From Hyphomicrobiales bacterium (GTDB taxonomy: Bacteria; Pseudomonadota; Alphaproteobacteria; Rhizobiales; JAJFHC01), in the NCBI GenBank assembly GCA_021775835.1, contig JAJFHC010000161.1, positions 12,575 through 76,574 of the forward strand: a stretch of 64,000 bases of DNA, in the 5' to 3' direction. Positions 8,685-17,825 of the stretch are shown piece after piece. The notes beneath the pieces are model-generated. The model was not told the origin of the DNA. It ran no database searches and saw nothing but the letters and a program-made list of their open reading frames with translations. The stretch's first letter is position 1. The number at the start of each line of letters is the position of its first letter. The translations under genes and the position numbers were made by a program.

Positions 8685-9896
8685 ATGTTTTCCGCCGCCA
8701 CGACACCGCCGAAACTGTCCACCCTGGTTCTGTTGTCAGGGCTCTCCGTCCTGTCTCTCAACATGTTTCTGCCGTCGCTGTCCAACATCGCGGAAACCTT
8801 TCAGGCCGATTATGCGCTGGTCGCCCTGTCGATTGCCGGCTACCTGGTGATCACGGCAGTGCTGATGCTGGTCATGGGGCCGCTGTCAGACCGGTTTGGC
8901 AGGCGGCCGGTCATTCTGGCCGGACTGATTGTCTTCATTGTCGCGTCCCTGGGGTGTGCTTTGGCGCCCAACATCTGGGTCTTCCTCGCCTTCCGGATGT
9001 TTCAGGGCACGATGATCGCGGGAGCTCTTTCGCCAGCCGTGATCCGGGATATGGTGCCGCCGAAGGAAGCCGCCAGCAAGATCGGCTACGTTGCCATGGC
9101 GATGGCGGTCGCCCCGATGCTGGGACCGATGGTCGGCGGGGGGCTGGACGAGTTGTTTGGTTGGCGGGCGAGTTTCGCAACCTTCATTGTCCTGGGCGTG
9201 GTTGTTCTGATCCTGTGTTGGGCGGATCTGGGCGAGACAAACAAGACACCGTCCGAGACGTTTACGAAACAGTTCCGGACCTATCCGGAACTGCTGCGGT
9301 CACGACGGTTCTGGGGGTATGCGCTGTGCATGGCGTTTTCAACCGGCGCGTTCTACGCCTTCCTGAGCGGTTCGCCTCTGGTTGCAAAATCTTCGCTGGA
9401 TCTGTCCACGGCGACGCTGGGCTTCTATATGGGCACCATCACCGGTGGCTTTGGGTTGGGCAGTTTCCTCTCCGGGCGCTACGCCAGGCGGTTCGAACTC
9501 ACCACGATGGTCATTGCGGGAAGGCTCGTCGCCTGTGCGGGCCTGACGGTCGGATTGATTGTCGTCCTCACCGGCCACATCAACGAACTGACATTGTTTG
9601 GGTCGACAATCTTTGTGGGACTCGGCAACGGGTTGACCATGCCGAGTGCCAATTCCGGCGCCATGTCCGTGCGTCCGAAACTCGCCGGCAGCGCCGCTGG
9701 CCTGTCCGGCGCCCTGACGGTCGGCGGCGGTGCGGTTCTGACTTCGATCACCGGTGCGGTGGTAACGGAAACAACCGGCGCTTATGCGCTTCTGGGCATG
9801 ATGCTGTTCTCGTCTTTTGCGGCACTGTTGGCAGGGCTTTATGTGTTGTGGGTTGACAAGAGAACCGGGACAGAACGTGCTGCTGGTCCGGATTGA
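8685..9896 (+). CDS. Bcr/CflA-type MFS multidrug efflux transporter
   Basis: Twelve-TM major facilitator of 403 residues. The opening (LSGLSVLSLNMFLPSLSN), the motif-A loop GPLSDRFGRRPVIL near residue 66 and the overall length match Bcr/CflA (DHA1) pumps that export bicyclomycin, chloramphenicol, sulfonamides or cysteine-like compounds. I chose ATG 8685 because it opens the conserved first helix. The upstream in-frame TTG at 8628 would lie directly after the terminator T run. The ribosome site (AGCAGG) is weak. Expression is probably set by the leader at 8473-8627. Confidence 0.9.
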   Translation: MFSAATTPPKLSTLVLLSGLSVLSLNMFLPSLSNIAETFQADYALVALSIAGYLVITAVLMLVMGPLSDRFGRRPVILAGLIVFIVASLGCALAPNIWVFLAFRMFQGTMIAGALSPAVIRDMVPPKEAASKIGYVAMAMAVAPMLGPMVGGGLDELFGWRASFATFIVLGVVVLILCWADLGETNKTPSETFTKQFRTYPELLRSRRFWGYALCMAFSTGAFYAFLSGSPLVAKSSLDLSTATLGFYMGTITGGFGLGSFLSGRYARRFELTTMVIAGRLVACAGLTVGLIVVLTGHINELTLFGSTIFVGLGNGLTMPSANSGAMSVRPKLAGSAAGLSGALTVGGGAVLTSITGAVVTETTGAYALLGMMLFSSFAALLAGLYVLWVDKRTGTERAAGPD

Positions 9897-10038
9897 GGGA
9901 AATGCGCCCGGCAACTGGCTTTTCTCCAACCAGGGCAGCTAGAGTGAGTGCTGGGACAAACCCGTCGCCGCAGCAGCGGCTCCATTGAGTTGTGGAAGTG
10001 TGGCCCGAGGCGCAGAGTTGAATGAAAGACGATCGAGC

Positions 10039-10989
10039 ATGTTGAACGCAATGCAGGTGGAGGCCTTTGAACGGGACGGCTTCCTGGTGATTGAAGACGT
10101 GTTCGAGCGCCCAGTTCTCGAGGCCGTCAGGGCAGAATATGCCAGTCTTCTGGATGATCTCTACAATGGTTGGCTGGCAGAGGGGCGATTGCCCCAATCT
10201 CCCGATGGTCTCGATTTCTTCGAGAAACTGAAAATCGCCTATCAGGCAGGCTGCGACTGGTTTCAGCCGTTTGATATTTCGCTGCCGGGCGACCGCATTC
10301 ATGCCGATACGCCCATGCACTTTGGGCCTGCAGTATTCGATTTCGTAACCGACCCGCGCCTGCTGGATATCGTGGAAAGTCTGATAGGGCCGGAAATCAC
10401 GTCCAACCCGATCCAGCATGTCCGCATCAAACCCCCGGCCGCAAACCTGAACGACGACGAAATTCGCGCCCACATCACATCGACCGACTGGCATCAGGAC
10501 CGCGCCGTGGCCCTGGAGGAGGCCGACGGAACCAGTATGGTCACGGTGTGGTGCGCCATCACCGACGCGACTGCCGAGAATGGTTGCCTGCAGGTCATTC
10601 CGCGCGGTCATGGCGAGGGCATGAAGCTTCATTGTCCGCGCACTCAGCTTGCCATTGCGGACAACTAGGTCGACACGGACAGGGCGCGGCCGCTGCCCGT
10701 CAAGGCTGGTGGCGTGGTCCTGTTTCATCCCCTCACGCCGCATGCCTCGCTGATCAACCGTACGAATGGCTTCCGCTGGTCATTTGATCTCCGGTTCAAT
10801 GACACCGGCCAGCCGACCGGACGGGCGCATTTTCCGGAGTTCGTGGCCCGCAGCCGCGCCAATCCCGAAAACGTTCTGACATCGTGCGACGAGTGGCGGG
10901 CGATGTGGGAAGCGGCCCGCACGCGCCTGGCCGCAAACCCTCATGTGGACATTCACCGCTGGAGTCCGGACGCGCCTGCCTGCGCCTGA
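10039..10989 (+). pseudogene. Phytanoyl-CoA dioxygenase gene interrupted by in-frame amber codon
   Basis: A PhyH-family frame (AFERDGFLVIEDVFERPVL at the start, WHQD iron ligands near residue 155) reaches TAG at 10666-10668 (codon 210). It then continues in the same frame for 107 more codons with clearly homologous content: VVLFHPLTPHAS with the distal His, then FRWSFDLRFN with the likely 2-oxoglutarate Arg. The whole is 316 codons, normal for the family. Stopping at the TAG would remove the second iron His. The options are a nonsense mutation in a decaying gene, a sequencing error, or readthrough. The reading frame after the stop is otherwise intact, which suggests the event is recent. Confidence 0.75.
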
Positions 10990-11008
10990 AACACGGGGCA
11001 TGGCTACC

Positions 11009-11746
11009 TTACATGGCGTTCAGATCGCAACACACCGGGATCATCGGGACCGACGCGCTGTTGGGCAGCGACAGAACCATGCTGACAATGGCGGCAACCG
11101 ACTCCGGCTGAGTCATCTCCATTCCCGATTTCATGTCGTCCATCGACATGTCGGTCGCCACGGGCCCGGGGCAGATCGCGGTGGTGCGCACTCCGTCTTC
11201 CCAGAACTCGTGCCGGGCTGCGTGGGTCAGCGCCATGTTGGCGTGCTTGGAAATGTTGTAGTCGGCGCTGCCCGGCCGATAGAGCAAACCTGAGCGCGAA
11301 TTGATATTGACGATGCGTCCTGTGCCACAGGCACGCAGATGGGGCAGGGCGGCAATCGTCAGGCGATAGGGACCCTTCAAGTTGACCTCAAGCACCTCAT
11401 CGAGACGTGCCTCGTCATAGGCGTCGAAGTCGTGCAGGCGCAGGATGCCGGCATTGTTGATCAGAGCGTCGAGACGGCCGAACCGCTCGACCGTCCGATC
11501 GACCCAGGACCGTGCCGTACCGGCATCCTGTGCATCGTATTGGCATTGGAGAATGCGCTCATTGTCAACAGCATCAATACTGCTGACGGCTTCTGCCAAG
11601 GCCTGCAGGTTCCGCGCGCCCAGGCTGAGGGTGTAGCCATCGGCGTAAAGCCTGCGGGCAAACTCAAGCCCCATGCCGCGGCCTGCTCCTGAGATCATGA
11701 CAACCCGGCCCCCGGCCGGCAGCAAAGCTTGGTTAGCCGTTGACAT
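11009..11746 (-). CDS. SDR-family NAD(P)-dependent oxidoreductase
   Basis: Classical short-chain dehydrogenase of 245 residues. The nucleotide-binding motif SGAGRGMG is near residue 18, NNAG near 88, the catalytic Ser in NINSRSG near 138 and the YNISK active-site Tyr/Lys near 152. Start ATG 11746 has GGAGG 4 bases upstream, better than the ATG four codons before it. It reversibly oxidises an alcohol or reduces a ketone with NAD(P); the substrate is unknown. It faces the broken PhyH gene convergently and follows the amidinotransferase gene (42-base gap), so the latter two may be co-transcribed. Confidence 0.92.
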   Translation of the reverse strand: MSTANQALLPAGGRVVMISGAGRGMGLEFARRLYADGYTLSLGARNLQALAEAVSSIDAVDNERILQCQYDAQDAGTARSWVDRTVERFGRLDALINNAGILRLHDFDAYDEARLDEVLEVNLKGPYRLTIAALPHLRACGTGRIVNINSRSGLLYRPGSADYNISKHANMALTHAARHEFWEDGVRTTAICPGPVATDMSMDDMKSGMEMTQPESVAAIVSMVLSLPNSASVPMIPVCCDLNAM

Positions 11747-11788
11747 ATCGTCCTCCAAAGATGGGTATCGGTTGGCCCGCCGGTTCGT

Positions 11789-12817
11789 TCAAAGGCGGAT
11801 GAAGGGCTGGTGGCAGCAGCGGAATGAACCGCCCATGCAGTAGACCGCGTCATAGGGCATGCGGATCACCTCGAACTTGCGCTCTCGCAACTGACTGGCC
11901 ACGGCATCATGCGGTTCACCTTCCGGCATTACCACGGTCTGGTCGTTGATCGTCAGGTTGTTGCAGCCCATATGGACCTTGGTCACGTCAAATGGCACGT
12001 CGATCAGGTCCCAATCCTTCATGCAGTCGGGCACACCGTCGGGCAGACACTCCAGAGACGCGACGGCGACTCCTTCGCGCGGAGTCAGCATGACGCAGTC
12101 CAGATGGGAGAAGCGCTTGTCGATCGCGACCATTTCAACGTCATAGTCAGGACCCAGCATGTGCTGCAGCCAGCGCGCGCCCTCGGGGTTGGAGCAGTTG
12201 CCGGAATGACCCACCAGCACCTTTTGCCCAAGCACAAGAATGTCGCCGCCTTCCAGGTACCCCCAGCCGGGCTTGCCTTCGTTGTCGTCGTCCGCGCCGC
12301 TGTCGGGTTGCGCAAAATATCGCGCGCCGCGCTCCATGGTGGCTGCCAGGATGTGACGGATGGCAAAGCGCTGGCGTCGATGGAACAAGGACCGCGGTGC
12401 CAGTTCGATGACATTGTTGCCGATGGTGACGAACGGGTCGCGCAGCCAGCCGGTCAGCACGCCATGGTTTTCGCCGCGCGGGAACTTCATGTTGTCGTCG
12501 CTGATGCGCTCGGGCAAGTGAACCTTGATGCCGCTGCCTTCTAGAAAATCAACGGCCCCCTTTATCTGCGAACGCCAGCGCGCGTGGTACTCCGGATCAG
12601 CCTTGGCAACGTCTTCTTCTTGGTGATCGAACCAGAACTGGCGAAAATCACCGGAGGGGCGCACGTCCGCATCCTGCAGGAACTTCGGGAACACGAACTG
12701 GTCATAACCACCGTAGACGCATTCCTTCAGTTCACCCCATTCGCAGCGCACGAAGATGGGGTCGCTCACCGGTGATTCTACATTTGTCTGGGGTGTGCCT
12801 TGGGGTTTGTCCAGCAT
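11789..12817 (-). CDS. Amidinotransferase / arginine-deiminase superfamily enzyme
   Basis: A 342-residue guanidino-modifying enzyme. Superfamily marks are WGYLEGGDIL near residue 188 (acidic substrate-binding residue), FSHLDCVMLTP near 236 (catalytic His-Asp) and GGSFRCCHQP close to the C-terminus (nucleophilic Cys). The family includes arginine deiminase, glycine amidinotransferase and dimethylarginine hydrolase. The length and the C-terminal RCCHQP form are closest to bacterial amidinotransferases, but I cannot tell transfer from hydrolysis. GAGGAGAG precedes ATG 12817. The SDR gene follows on the same strand. Confidence 0.85.
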   Translation of the reverse strand: MLDKPQGTPQTNVESPVSDPIFVRCEWGELKECVYGGYDQFVFPKFLQDADVRPSGDFRQFWFDHQEEDVAKADPEYHARWRSQIKGAVDFLEGSGIKVHLPERISDDNMKFPRGENHGVLTGWLRDPFVTIGNNVIELAPRSLFHRRQRFAIRHILAATMERGARYFAQPDSGADDDNEGKPGWGYLEGGDILVLGQKVLVGHSGNCSNPEGARWLQHMLGPDYDVEMVAIDKRFSHLDCVMLTPREGVAVASLECLPDGVPDCMKDWDLIDVPFDVTKVHMGCNNLTINDQTVVMPEGEPHDAVASQLRERKFEVIRMPYDAVYCMGGSFRCCHQPFIRL

Positions 12818-12954
12818 GATGTCTCTCCTCTGAAGACGTCACGATAGTCCCTGCGGCAGACAACCTCAACCACAGTGGCAGTGTTCACGAAGCGCTCCGT
12901 TCCGTCAGGGCCTGCCCCGTATGAGAAAACGGGCGACACGGCGTTGCTGCATCG

Positions 12955-13695
12955 TCACCCTGAAACCGTTCGGATAACAATGTAGACGCCCAACACGAAA
13001 AGGGAACACAGGAACACCTTCTTGAACATGGACTCCGACAGTTTTTTCCGGAAGGCCTGGCCGAGCATCATGCCAGCGAGGGCAGGGGCTATCGCGATAA
13101 CTGAGTAGGTACCGAGCGCAGAGGTCAAAAGACCCTGGGTGCCGAGCGACAACAGCAACATCACGGTCGCGATGAAAAACCAGACACCCATGGTCTGGAT
13201 CAGAACGTCGCGCTGTAGGCCGAGACTCTGGAAATACAGGACAGACGGCACGACGAACGTGCCGGTTAGGCCCGTCAGCACGCCGGTGACGGCGCCCACA
13301 AGCGGGTTCAACCAGCGTTCGTTCGTCCCGGGCGGCGGCAGGGCCGATACCATCAGTGTCACGAGGGAATAGACACACAAGGCAAGCCCCAGAACGAGCA
13401 CTGGGATGGTCGGGTCAGCGATGGTCAGGAGGCGGGCCGACAGGAAGATCATGACAGCGCCGGCCAGCAGGAACCACCCCATTCGCCTGATGATGATGTG
13501 CAGATGTCCGCCGCCAAAGGCCTGCCAGGCATTGGTGACCAGCGATGGGGCCAGCATGATGGCGATCGCTTCCGTATGGCCAAGCAATGCGGTGACGACA
13601 GCCAGGGCGACCGTCGGCAATCCAAACCCGACAATACCCTTGACCGCTCCGGCGAGCAGAAATGTGACGCCGATAATGATGAGTGTGCTGTCCAC
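12955..13695 (-). CDS. TSUP-family (TauE/SafE) anion exporter
   Basis: An integral membrane protein of 246 residues from GTG 13695, with about eight TM helices in two related halves. Both halves contain the TSUP glycine pattern (AGAVKGIVGFGLP near residue 14; GAVTGVLTGLTG near 140). Upstream ATGs in the same frame would add a non-hydrophobic arginine-rich extension without a ribosome site, so I use the GTG (GGAAAG upstream). Family members are linked to export of sulfite, sulfoacetate or other organic anions; the substrate here is unknown. Confidence 0.85.
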   Translation of the reverse strand: MDSTLIIIGVTFLLAGAVKGIVGFGLPTVALAVVTALLGHTEAIAIMLAPSLVTNAWQAFGGGHLHIIIRRMGWFLLAGAVMIFLSARLLTIADPTIPVLVLGLALCVYSLVTLMVSALPPPGTNERWLNPLVGAVTGVLTGLTGTFVVPSVLYFQSLGLQRDVLIQTMGVWFFIATVMLLLSLGTQGLLTSALGTYSVIAIAPALAGMMLGQAFRKKLSESMFKKVFLCSLFVLGVYIVIRTVSG

Positions 13696-13994
13696 GGTCC
13701 ACTTTCCGGTGTTGTCCGCAGACTTCCGCCTGCTCCAGATCAGGATGAATTTTGGTTGAATCAACCATAATTCATGAAACCTGATCGCTCGCAATATTCT
13801 GGAGCGGGATGCGGGCGGAAAACCGCACACACTTTTCCTCATCCCGCTCTGGTCGCGGATCGCGGCCGGGCACAATACCGCCATTCCTGGTCGCCCTCTC
13901 AACGGACGACGCGTCACCCGACTCCATGGTGCAATGATCAGTTGGCTTGCGCAACGTCAACAGTGTACAAGCCAACACAGTTGATGGAGGAAAA
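13696..13994. other. Intergenic region between TSUP and DUF1737 genes
   Basis: About 300 bases with no convincing gene. It holds the divergent promoters and the palindromic element at 13802-13849; nothing else is recognisable. Confidence 0.6.
13802..13849. repeat. RIME/REP-like palindromic intergenic element
   Basis: GAGCGGGATG (13802-13811) and CATCCCGCTC (13840-13849) are perfect 10-bp arms. Inside them is a second small hairpin, GCGGAAAACCGC. The same combination (outer GAGCGGGATG arms, inner GCGG-AAAA-CCGC, TTTTCCTC before the right arm) is one I remember as a common small intergenic repeat in Hyphomicrobiales. I see only this copy in the window. Confidence 0.55.
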
Positions 13995-14201
13995 ATGAAG
14001 ATTTACCGTTACCTTACAGGCAATGATGACGATGCATTCTGTCATCGCGTGACCGAGGCGCTCAACAGCGGCTGGGACCTCTACGGACATCCGACCCTGA
14101 CATACAATCAGGAGCGCGGCGACGTGATCTGTGGGCAGGCCGTGACGAAACACGTGTCAGGACAGGAATACAGTTCACAGACCAAACTTTCGGAAGCCTG
14201 A
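13995..14201 (+). CDS. DUF1737 domain protein
   Basis: A 68-residue cytoplasmic protein with the DUF1737 pattern: MKIYRYLTGNDDDAFC at the start, LNSGWDLYGHPTLTY in the middle and GDVICGQAVTK near the end. GGAGG lies 7 bases before ATG 13995. The function of the family is not known; it is usually a single-domain protein of this size. Confidence 0.85.
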   Translation: MKIYRYLTGNDDDAFCHRVTEALNSGWDLYGHPTLTYNQERGDVICGQAVTKHVSGQEYSSQTKLSEA

Positions 14202-14229
14202 TATCCACGCGCTCTTTCCTTATTCTGCC

Positions 14230-15411
14230 CTAGCCGGTGCCGATCTCTCTAACCGCGGCAATCAGCCGTTCAACTTCGTCGTCGTCGTTGTAGTAGTGGA
14301 CCGACGCGCGCACTAGAGGCGTCAGGGAACGGGCCATGCTGTCCAGAAGTGTGCTCGACGGATCGGAAATCGACACGTTGATCTTGTGCGCTGCCAGTGA
14401 TGCCTTGACGTTTTCAGGCGAAACGCCGGTCACTGAAAACGAAACAATGCCACACTGAATTTTACCGACATCGTGGACCACGACATTCTCAATGCCGCGA
14501 AGGCCCTGGCGCAAGCGTGCAGAAAGCATCTGAACCCGTGCCCAGATATTGTCGAGACCCCATTCCATGGCATAGTCGACCGCCGCTCCCAATCCGAGTC
14601 TCAGGCCGTAGTTGTTTTCCCAGTTCTCGAACCGGCGCGCATCCGGCCGCAGCTTGTATCTGTCAGCAGCGACCCAGTCGGCTGAAAAGTGATCGATCAT
14701 GGGCGGATGCATGTTTTCGATCAGGTCGCGCCGGACATAGAGAAAGCCGGTGCCCCGGGGACCGCGTAGATACTTGCGTCCCGTGGCCGACAGAATATCG
14801 CACCCCAGTTCTTCCACATCGATCGGCATTTGACCGACAGCCTGGCAGGCATCGAGCAGATAGGTGATGCCGTGTCTCCTGGCGACGGCGCCGATTTTGG
14901 CAGCCGGGTTGACCAGGCCACCATTGGTCGGAATGTGGGTAACGGATATCAGCTTGACCCGCTCGTCGATCATCTCCTCCAGTGCTTCCACACAGGTTTC
15001 GCCATGCTCGTTGTTGGGGATAACGTCAATCACCGCACCGGTGCGTCCGGCCACATGCAGGTAGGCCACGAAGTTGGCGGCATACTCCGCCTGCGCCGTC
15101 AGAATTCTGTCACCCGGTTCGAACTTGAGAGAATAGAATGCCATGTCCCAGGCGACCGTGGCATTTTCCACCAGCGCAATTTCATCAGCGCCGGCACCGA
15201 TCAGGCTGGCTATGGAGTCGTAGACCCTTTGAAGGCTCGACGCCTCATGAGCCGCGGCTTCATAGCCGCCCATATGGGCTTCCAGACCGAGGTAGCGAAC
15301 CTGACTGTCATGGACACTGTCCGGCATGAGAGCCGAACCGGCATTATTGAAATGGAGGACGTCGGCAACGCCTCTGGTTTCGCGGCGCGCCCGCTCGATG
15401 TCGATGCTCAC
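14230..15411 (-). CDS. Class V aminotransferase-fold PLP enzyme
   Basis: A 393-residue PLP-dependent enzyme of the cysteine desulfurase/isopenicillin-N-epimerase fold. HFNNAGSALMP opens the domain, DACQAVGQMPIDV carries the cofactor-binding Asp near residue 190, and SATGRKYLRGPRG contains the Schiff-base Lys near 215. I prefer GTG 15411 (AAGGGGT upstream) over ATGs at 15462 and 15480, which only add a non-conserved extension. Possible reactions are C-S lyase, desulfurase or epimerase. No iron-sulfur assembly genes lie nearby, so a biosynthetic cysteine desulfurase is unlikely. Confidence 0.85.
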   Translation of the reverse strand: MSIDIERARRETRGVADVLHFNNAGSALMPDSVHDSQVRYLGLEAHMGGYEAAAHEASSLQRVYDSIASLIGAGADEIALVENATVAWDMAFYSLKFEPGDRILTAQAEYAANFVAYLHVAGRTGAVIDVIPNNEHGETCVEALEEMIDERVKLISVTHIPTNGGLVNPAAKIGAVARRHGITYLLDACQAVGQMPIDVEELGCDILSATGRKYLRGPRGTGFLYVRRDLIENMHPPMIDHFSADWVAADRYKLRPDARRFENWENNYGLRLGLGAAVDYAMEWGLDNIWARVQMLSARLRQGLRGIENVVVHDVGKIQCGIVSFSVTGVSPENVKASLAAHKINVSISDPSSTLLDSMARSLTPLVRASVHYYNDDDEVERLIAAVREIGTG

Positions 15412-15501
15412 AATTGTTACCCCTTGCGGTAGGTAATGGGAATTTCGAGCGGACTTTTGCATAGGCCCGAATTCTTTCAAAGTGTTTTGGCTATGTTGGC
15501 G

Positions 15502-16050
15502 TCACTCGGGTTCCGGATCTTCGATAATCCCGTTTATGCTGAACCACCGTAACGTTGCCTTCCGCATGGAAAACTGACAACCCGATTCGGTCATCCGGTA
15601 CTCGTCTCGATGTTCTTCAATCAGGGTAACCGCGCCTTCGTCCTTCATGCTCCCGCCAACGATGTGAAGCTTGATGGTGAGGTAGCTTGTGCCCCTCGCC
15701 GTGTTGTTCGAGGTTGGCTTGATGCGGATATTCGACGTCACATGCAGGAAACGCGTATGCGTTCTGTTGTCAGAGTAATGCTCCAGGGGTGCCTTTCGCC
15801 CGACACTGGATCGATGTCCCAGATTGTCGTCAATCAGGCTCACATCGGCATCTTCTGTGAACAGGTTTGCAAAGTCCTGTGCTGATTGAGACAAGTCGGA
15901 GCCCGGGTGGTCGAGATACCAGGCATAGTCATTCACGGTTTGTGTGCAACTTTCGACAATGGAAGACTGCGCTGCATTGGCGGTCGTGACCGTAGATGCG
16001 GATACGGAATAAACCAGAGCGGCAATCCAGTACTGTTTTAGCCGGGGCAT
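15502..16050 (-). CDS. Secreted SnoaL-like (NTF2-fold) protein
   Basis: A 182-residue protein with a signal peptide (cleavage probably after TTANA near residue 26), then an NTF2/SnoaL-type domain with FANLFTEDADVSLID and a late LIEEHRDEYRMTESG strand. Two cysteines in the mature part (near 35 and 158) could form a disulfide. SnoaL-like domains include polyketide cyclases and dehydratases but many are uncharacterised. It ends 90 bases before the start of the class V enzyme gene on the same strand and may be co-transcribed with it. Confidence 0.75.
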   Translation of the reverse strand: MPRLKQYWIAALVYSVSASTVTTANAAQSSIVESCTQTVNDYAWYLDHPGSDLSQSAQDFANLFTEDADVSLIDDNLGHRSSVGRKAPLEHYSDNRTHTRFLHVTSNIRIKPTSNNTARGTSYLTIKLHIVGGSMKDEGAVTLIEEHRDEYRMTESGCQFSMRKATLRWFSINGIIEDPEPE

Positions 16051-16458
16051 TTGACGATCCTCTCTTCAATATTTGGAAGCCGGGTTGACCGATTTCGTGA
16101 CAGTTCCAACAATGTCTGAATGGAATGGTGCTTGTCGTACTCTCTGAACAGGATTTAGCGGACTGTAGCGAAGAGAACTGGCTTTGCCGATCTGCTGTAT
16201 CGGGCCGTTGACCTGAATTGATTGTGTAAAGAATTACTCATTGCAAATCTCCTGACCGGGAATCGTAGGACCATCAAAGGTCTTGAATCGCCATAAAGGA
16301 CCAGACAGCGGCTGTTTTTTCATGTTTTTGAGAAAACCTTGCTGCGTCGCCATAAGTTTTCCACAGTTTGGTCATACTTGACTTCTCGGGAGCGAGTCAT
16401 TGCGCTATGATTCGCATATTGTTTACCAGCCGCTGGGGGGCGGAGGGGAAATTGGGGC
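16051..16458. other. 408-bp intergenic region between divergent genes
   Basis: AT-richer than its surroundings and without a plausible coding frame. It must contain the promoters of the SnoaL-like gene (minus) and the barrel gene (plus). TTGACT at 16378 and TATGAT at 16406 are separated by 22 bases, too far for a standard promoter. No repeat or RNA gene was recognised. Confidence 0.5.
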
Positions 16459-17670
16459 ATGTCCAGTAGGGAACGTTGTCTGTTTCGTGTTGTCGCAGTA
16501 TCGTGCGGAACGTTGTTTTTGAGTGTTTACCAGGCGCCATCGGCGTCATCGTCGGAATGGAACGTTGACTGGTCGGATACCGGTCAGGCGGAGGAGGAGC
16601 CGGAGCAACGCTCTTTGCTTGGTGTTCTCCACAATACGTTCGGCGCAGGACGGGACAAGACAGTCCCGGACAATTCTACCGATCATCAGCAGTTGACCAG
16701 CGACCCGGCCACACCGAGCCGCGGCATGTCATTGTCGATCGGTTCCTATTTTGGCGAACCCACCAGCGATCAAACCCACTATGAACGCCGGTCGTTTACC
16801 TCATCCGGCGAGCAGCACCACGAATTGGATCTCGATCGTCCTGGTGGTACCTGGACGTTCATCGACCTGCCCATGGACAAGGTGAAAAGTATTCACTCAA
16901 TCCAGTTCGGTGGCTTCTCGGTTGGCGGTTTGGGCCTTGGCAATCAATCAGAAAGCAGTTCGATTGGTGTTGAAGTTGAGAAAACAACCACGGAAGAAGT
17001 GAGAAACGCGTGCGGTGTTTTGGTTAAACAATCTACAACCCAGCTCGTGACGGAACAGCAGAACTTCTCGGAAGCCAGCAATTCCGGTGAAAACCTGGGT
17101 GGTTTGGAATTCAACGTCGTCTTTGATGATCCCCTGTCTCATAAGGTGATGTCGGGCCTGAAGACTTTTGCCGGCGCCCGGTTTATTAATGTGGGCAATG
17201 ACTATTCCGGTTCCACGAGCAGCGCGTTTGCCGAGTCGGGCGATGGGTCCGCCGACACGTTGGCGTCGTCGGTGACCAACCGTCTGGTCGGCGCGCAATT
17301 TGGCGTTTCCGGCCGTAAACGCATGGGCAAGAACGTCATTCTCTCCGGACGACTGGCCTTCGGTGCGTTCGCAAATTTCATCGACCGCGACAGCAATTTC
17401 TCGACCACAGGGACGTCGGCAAGTTCGTTCAACAACAACGGATCCGACAACGGCTTCGCTCAAATGGTGGAATTTTCACCCACGATGCATGTACGTCTCC
17501 AGGAGAAGATGTATCTGTCATTTGGCGGAACCGTGATGTGGTTGAACGGCATCAGTCAGGTGACGCAGGACGCTTCGTCCGCCTTGCGCAACGGCGATGG
17601 TGGTATTCAGGACGATGATTCTTATCTCTTCTACGGTGCCAAGGCGACGTTCAACTGGAAGTTCAACTGA
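16459..17670 (+). CDS. Secreted protein with predicted outer-membrane beta-barrel
   Basis: A 403-residue orphan. It has a signal peptide (cleavage near SASSSEW, about residue 33) and an acidic linker, then alternating polar/hydrophobic strands rich in Gly, Ser and Asn. It finishes with FYGAKATFNWKFN, which has the aromatic-rich last strand typical of barrel proteins inserted by Bam. Two cysteine codons in the precursor (near 7 and 17) fall in the signal region and one at about 185 in the mature part. GGAGGGG lies 10 bases before ATG 16459. I recognise no named family; porin-like or autotransporter-barrel-like is an inference. Confidence 0.6.
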   Translation: MSSRERCLFRVVAVSCGTLFLSVYQAPSASSSEWNVDWSDTGQAEEEPEQRSLLGVLHNTFGAGRDKTVPDNSTDHQQLTSDPATPSRGMSLSIGSYFGEPTSDQTHYERRSFTSSGEQHHELDLDRPGGTWTFIDLPMDKVKSIHSIQFGGFSVGGLGLGNQSESSSIGVEVEKTTTEEVRNACGVLVKQSTTQLVTEQQNFSEASNSGENLGGLEFNVVFDDPLSHKVMSGLKTFAGARFINVGNDYSGSTSSAFAESGDGSADTLASSVTNRLVGAQFGVSGRKRMGKNVILSGRLAFGAFANFIDRDSNFSTTGTSASSFNNNGSDNGFAQMVEFSPTMHVRLQEKMYLSFGGTVMWLNGISQVTQDASSALRNGDGGIQDDDSYLFYGAKATFNWKFN

Positions 17671-17825
17671 GCGGCCGAGCCCTTTGAGAAGACTCAGGTA
17701 AACTCTCTTGCCGCTGGTTCTGTGGCTGGGCGGGTATGTGCTCACCGTCACATTGCTGGACGAGTGGGGGCGATTGACCGTACCATTGGGTTCCGTCAAT
17801 CAACGCCGCAGGTACGCCAAACTCC

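Noticed and set aside
11909..12544. A 211-codon plus-strand open frame
   Set aside because: Shadow of the amidinotransferase gene; no domain.
16378..16411. TTGACT and TATGAT as a promoter of the barrel gene
   Set aside because: The spacer is 22 bases, too long for a standard sigma-70 promoter.
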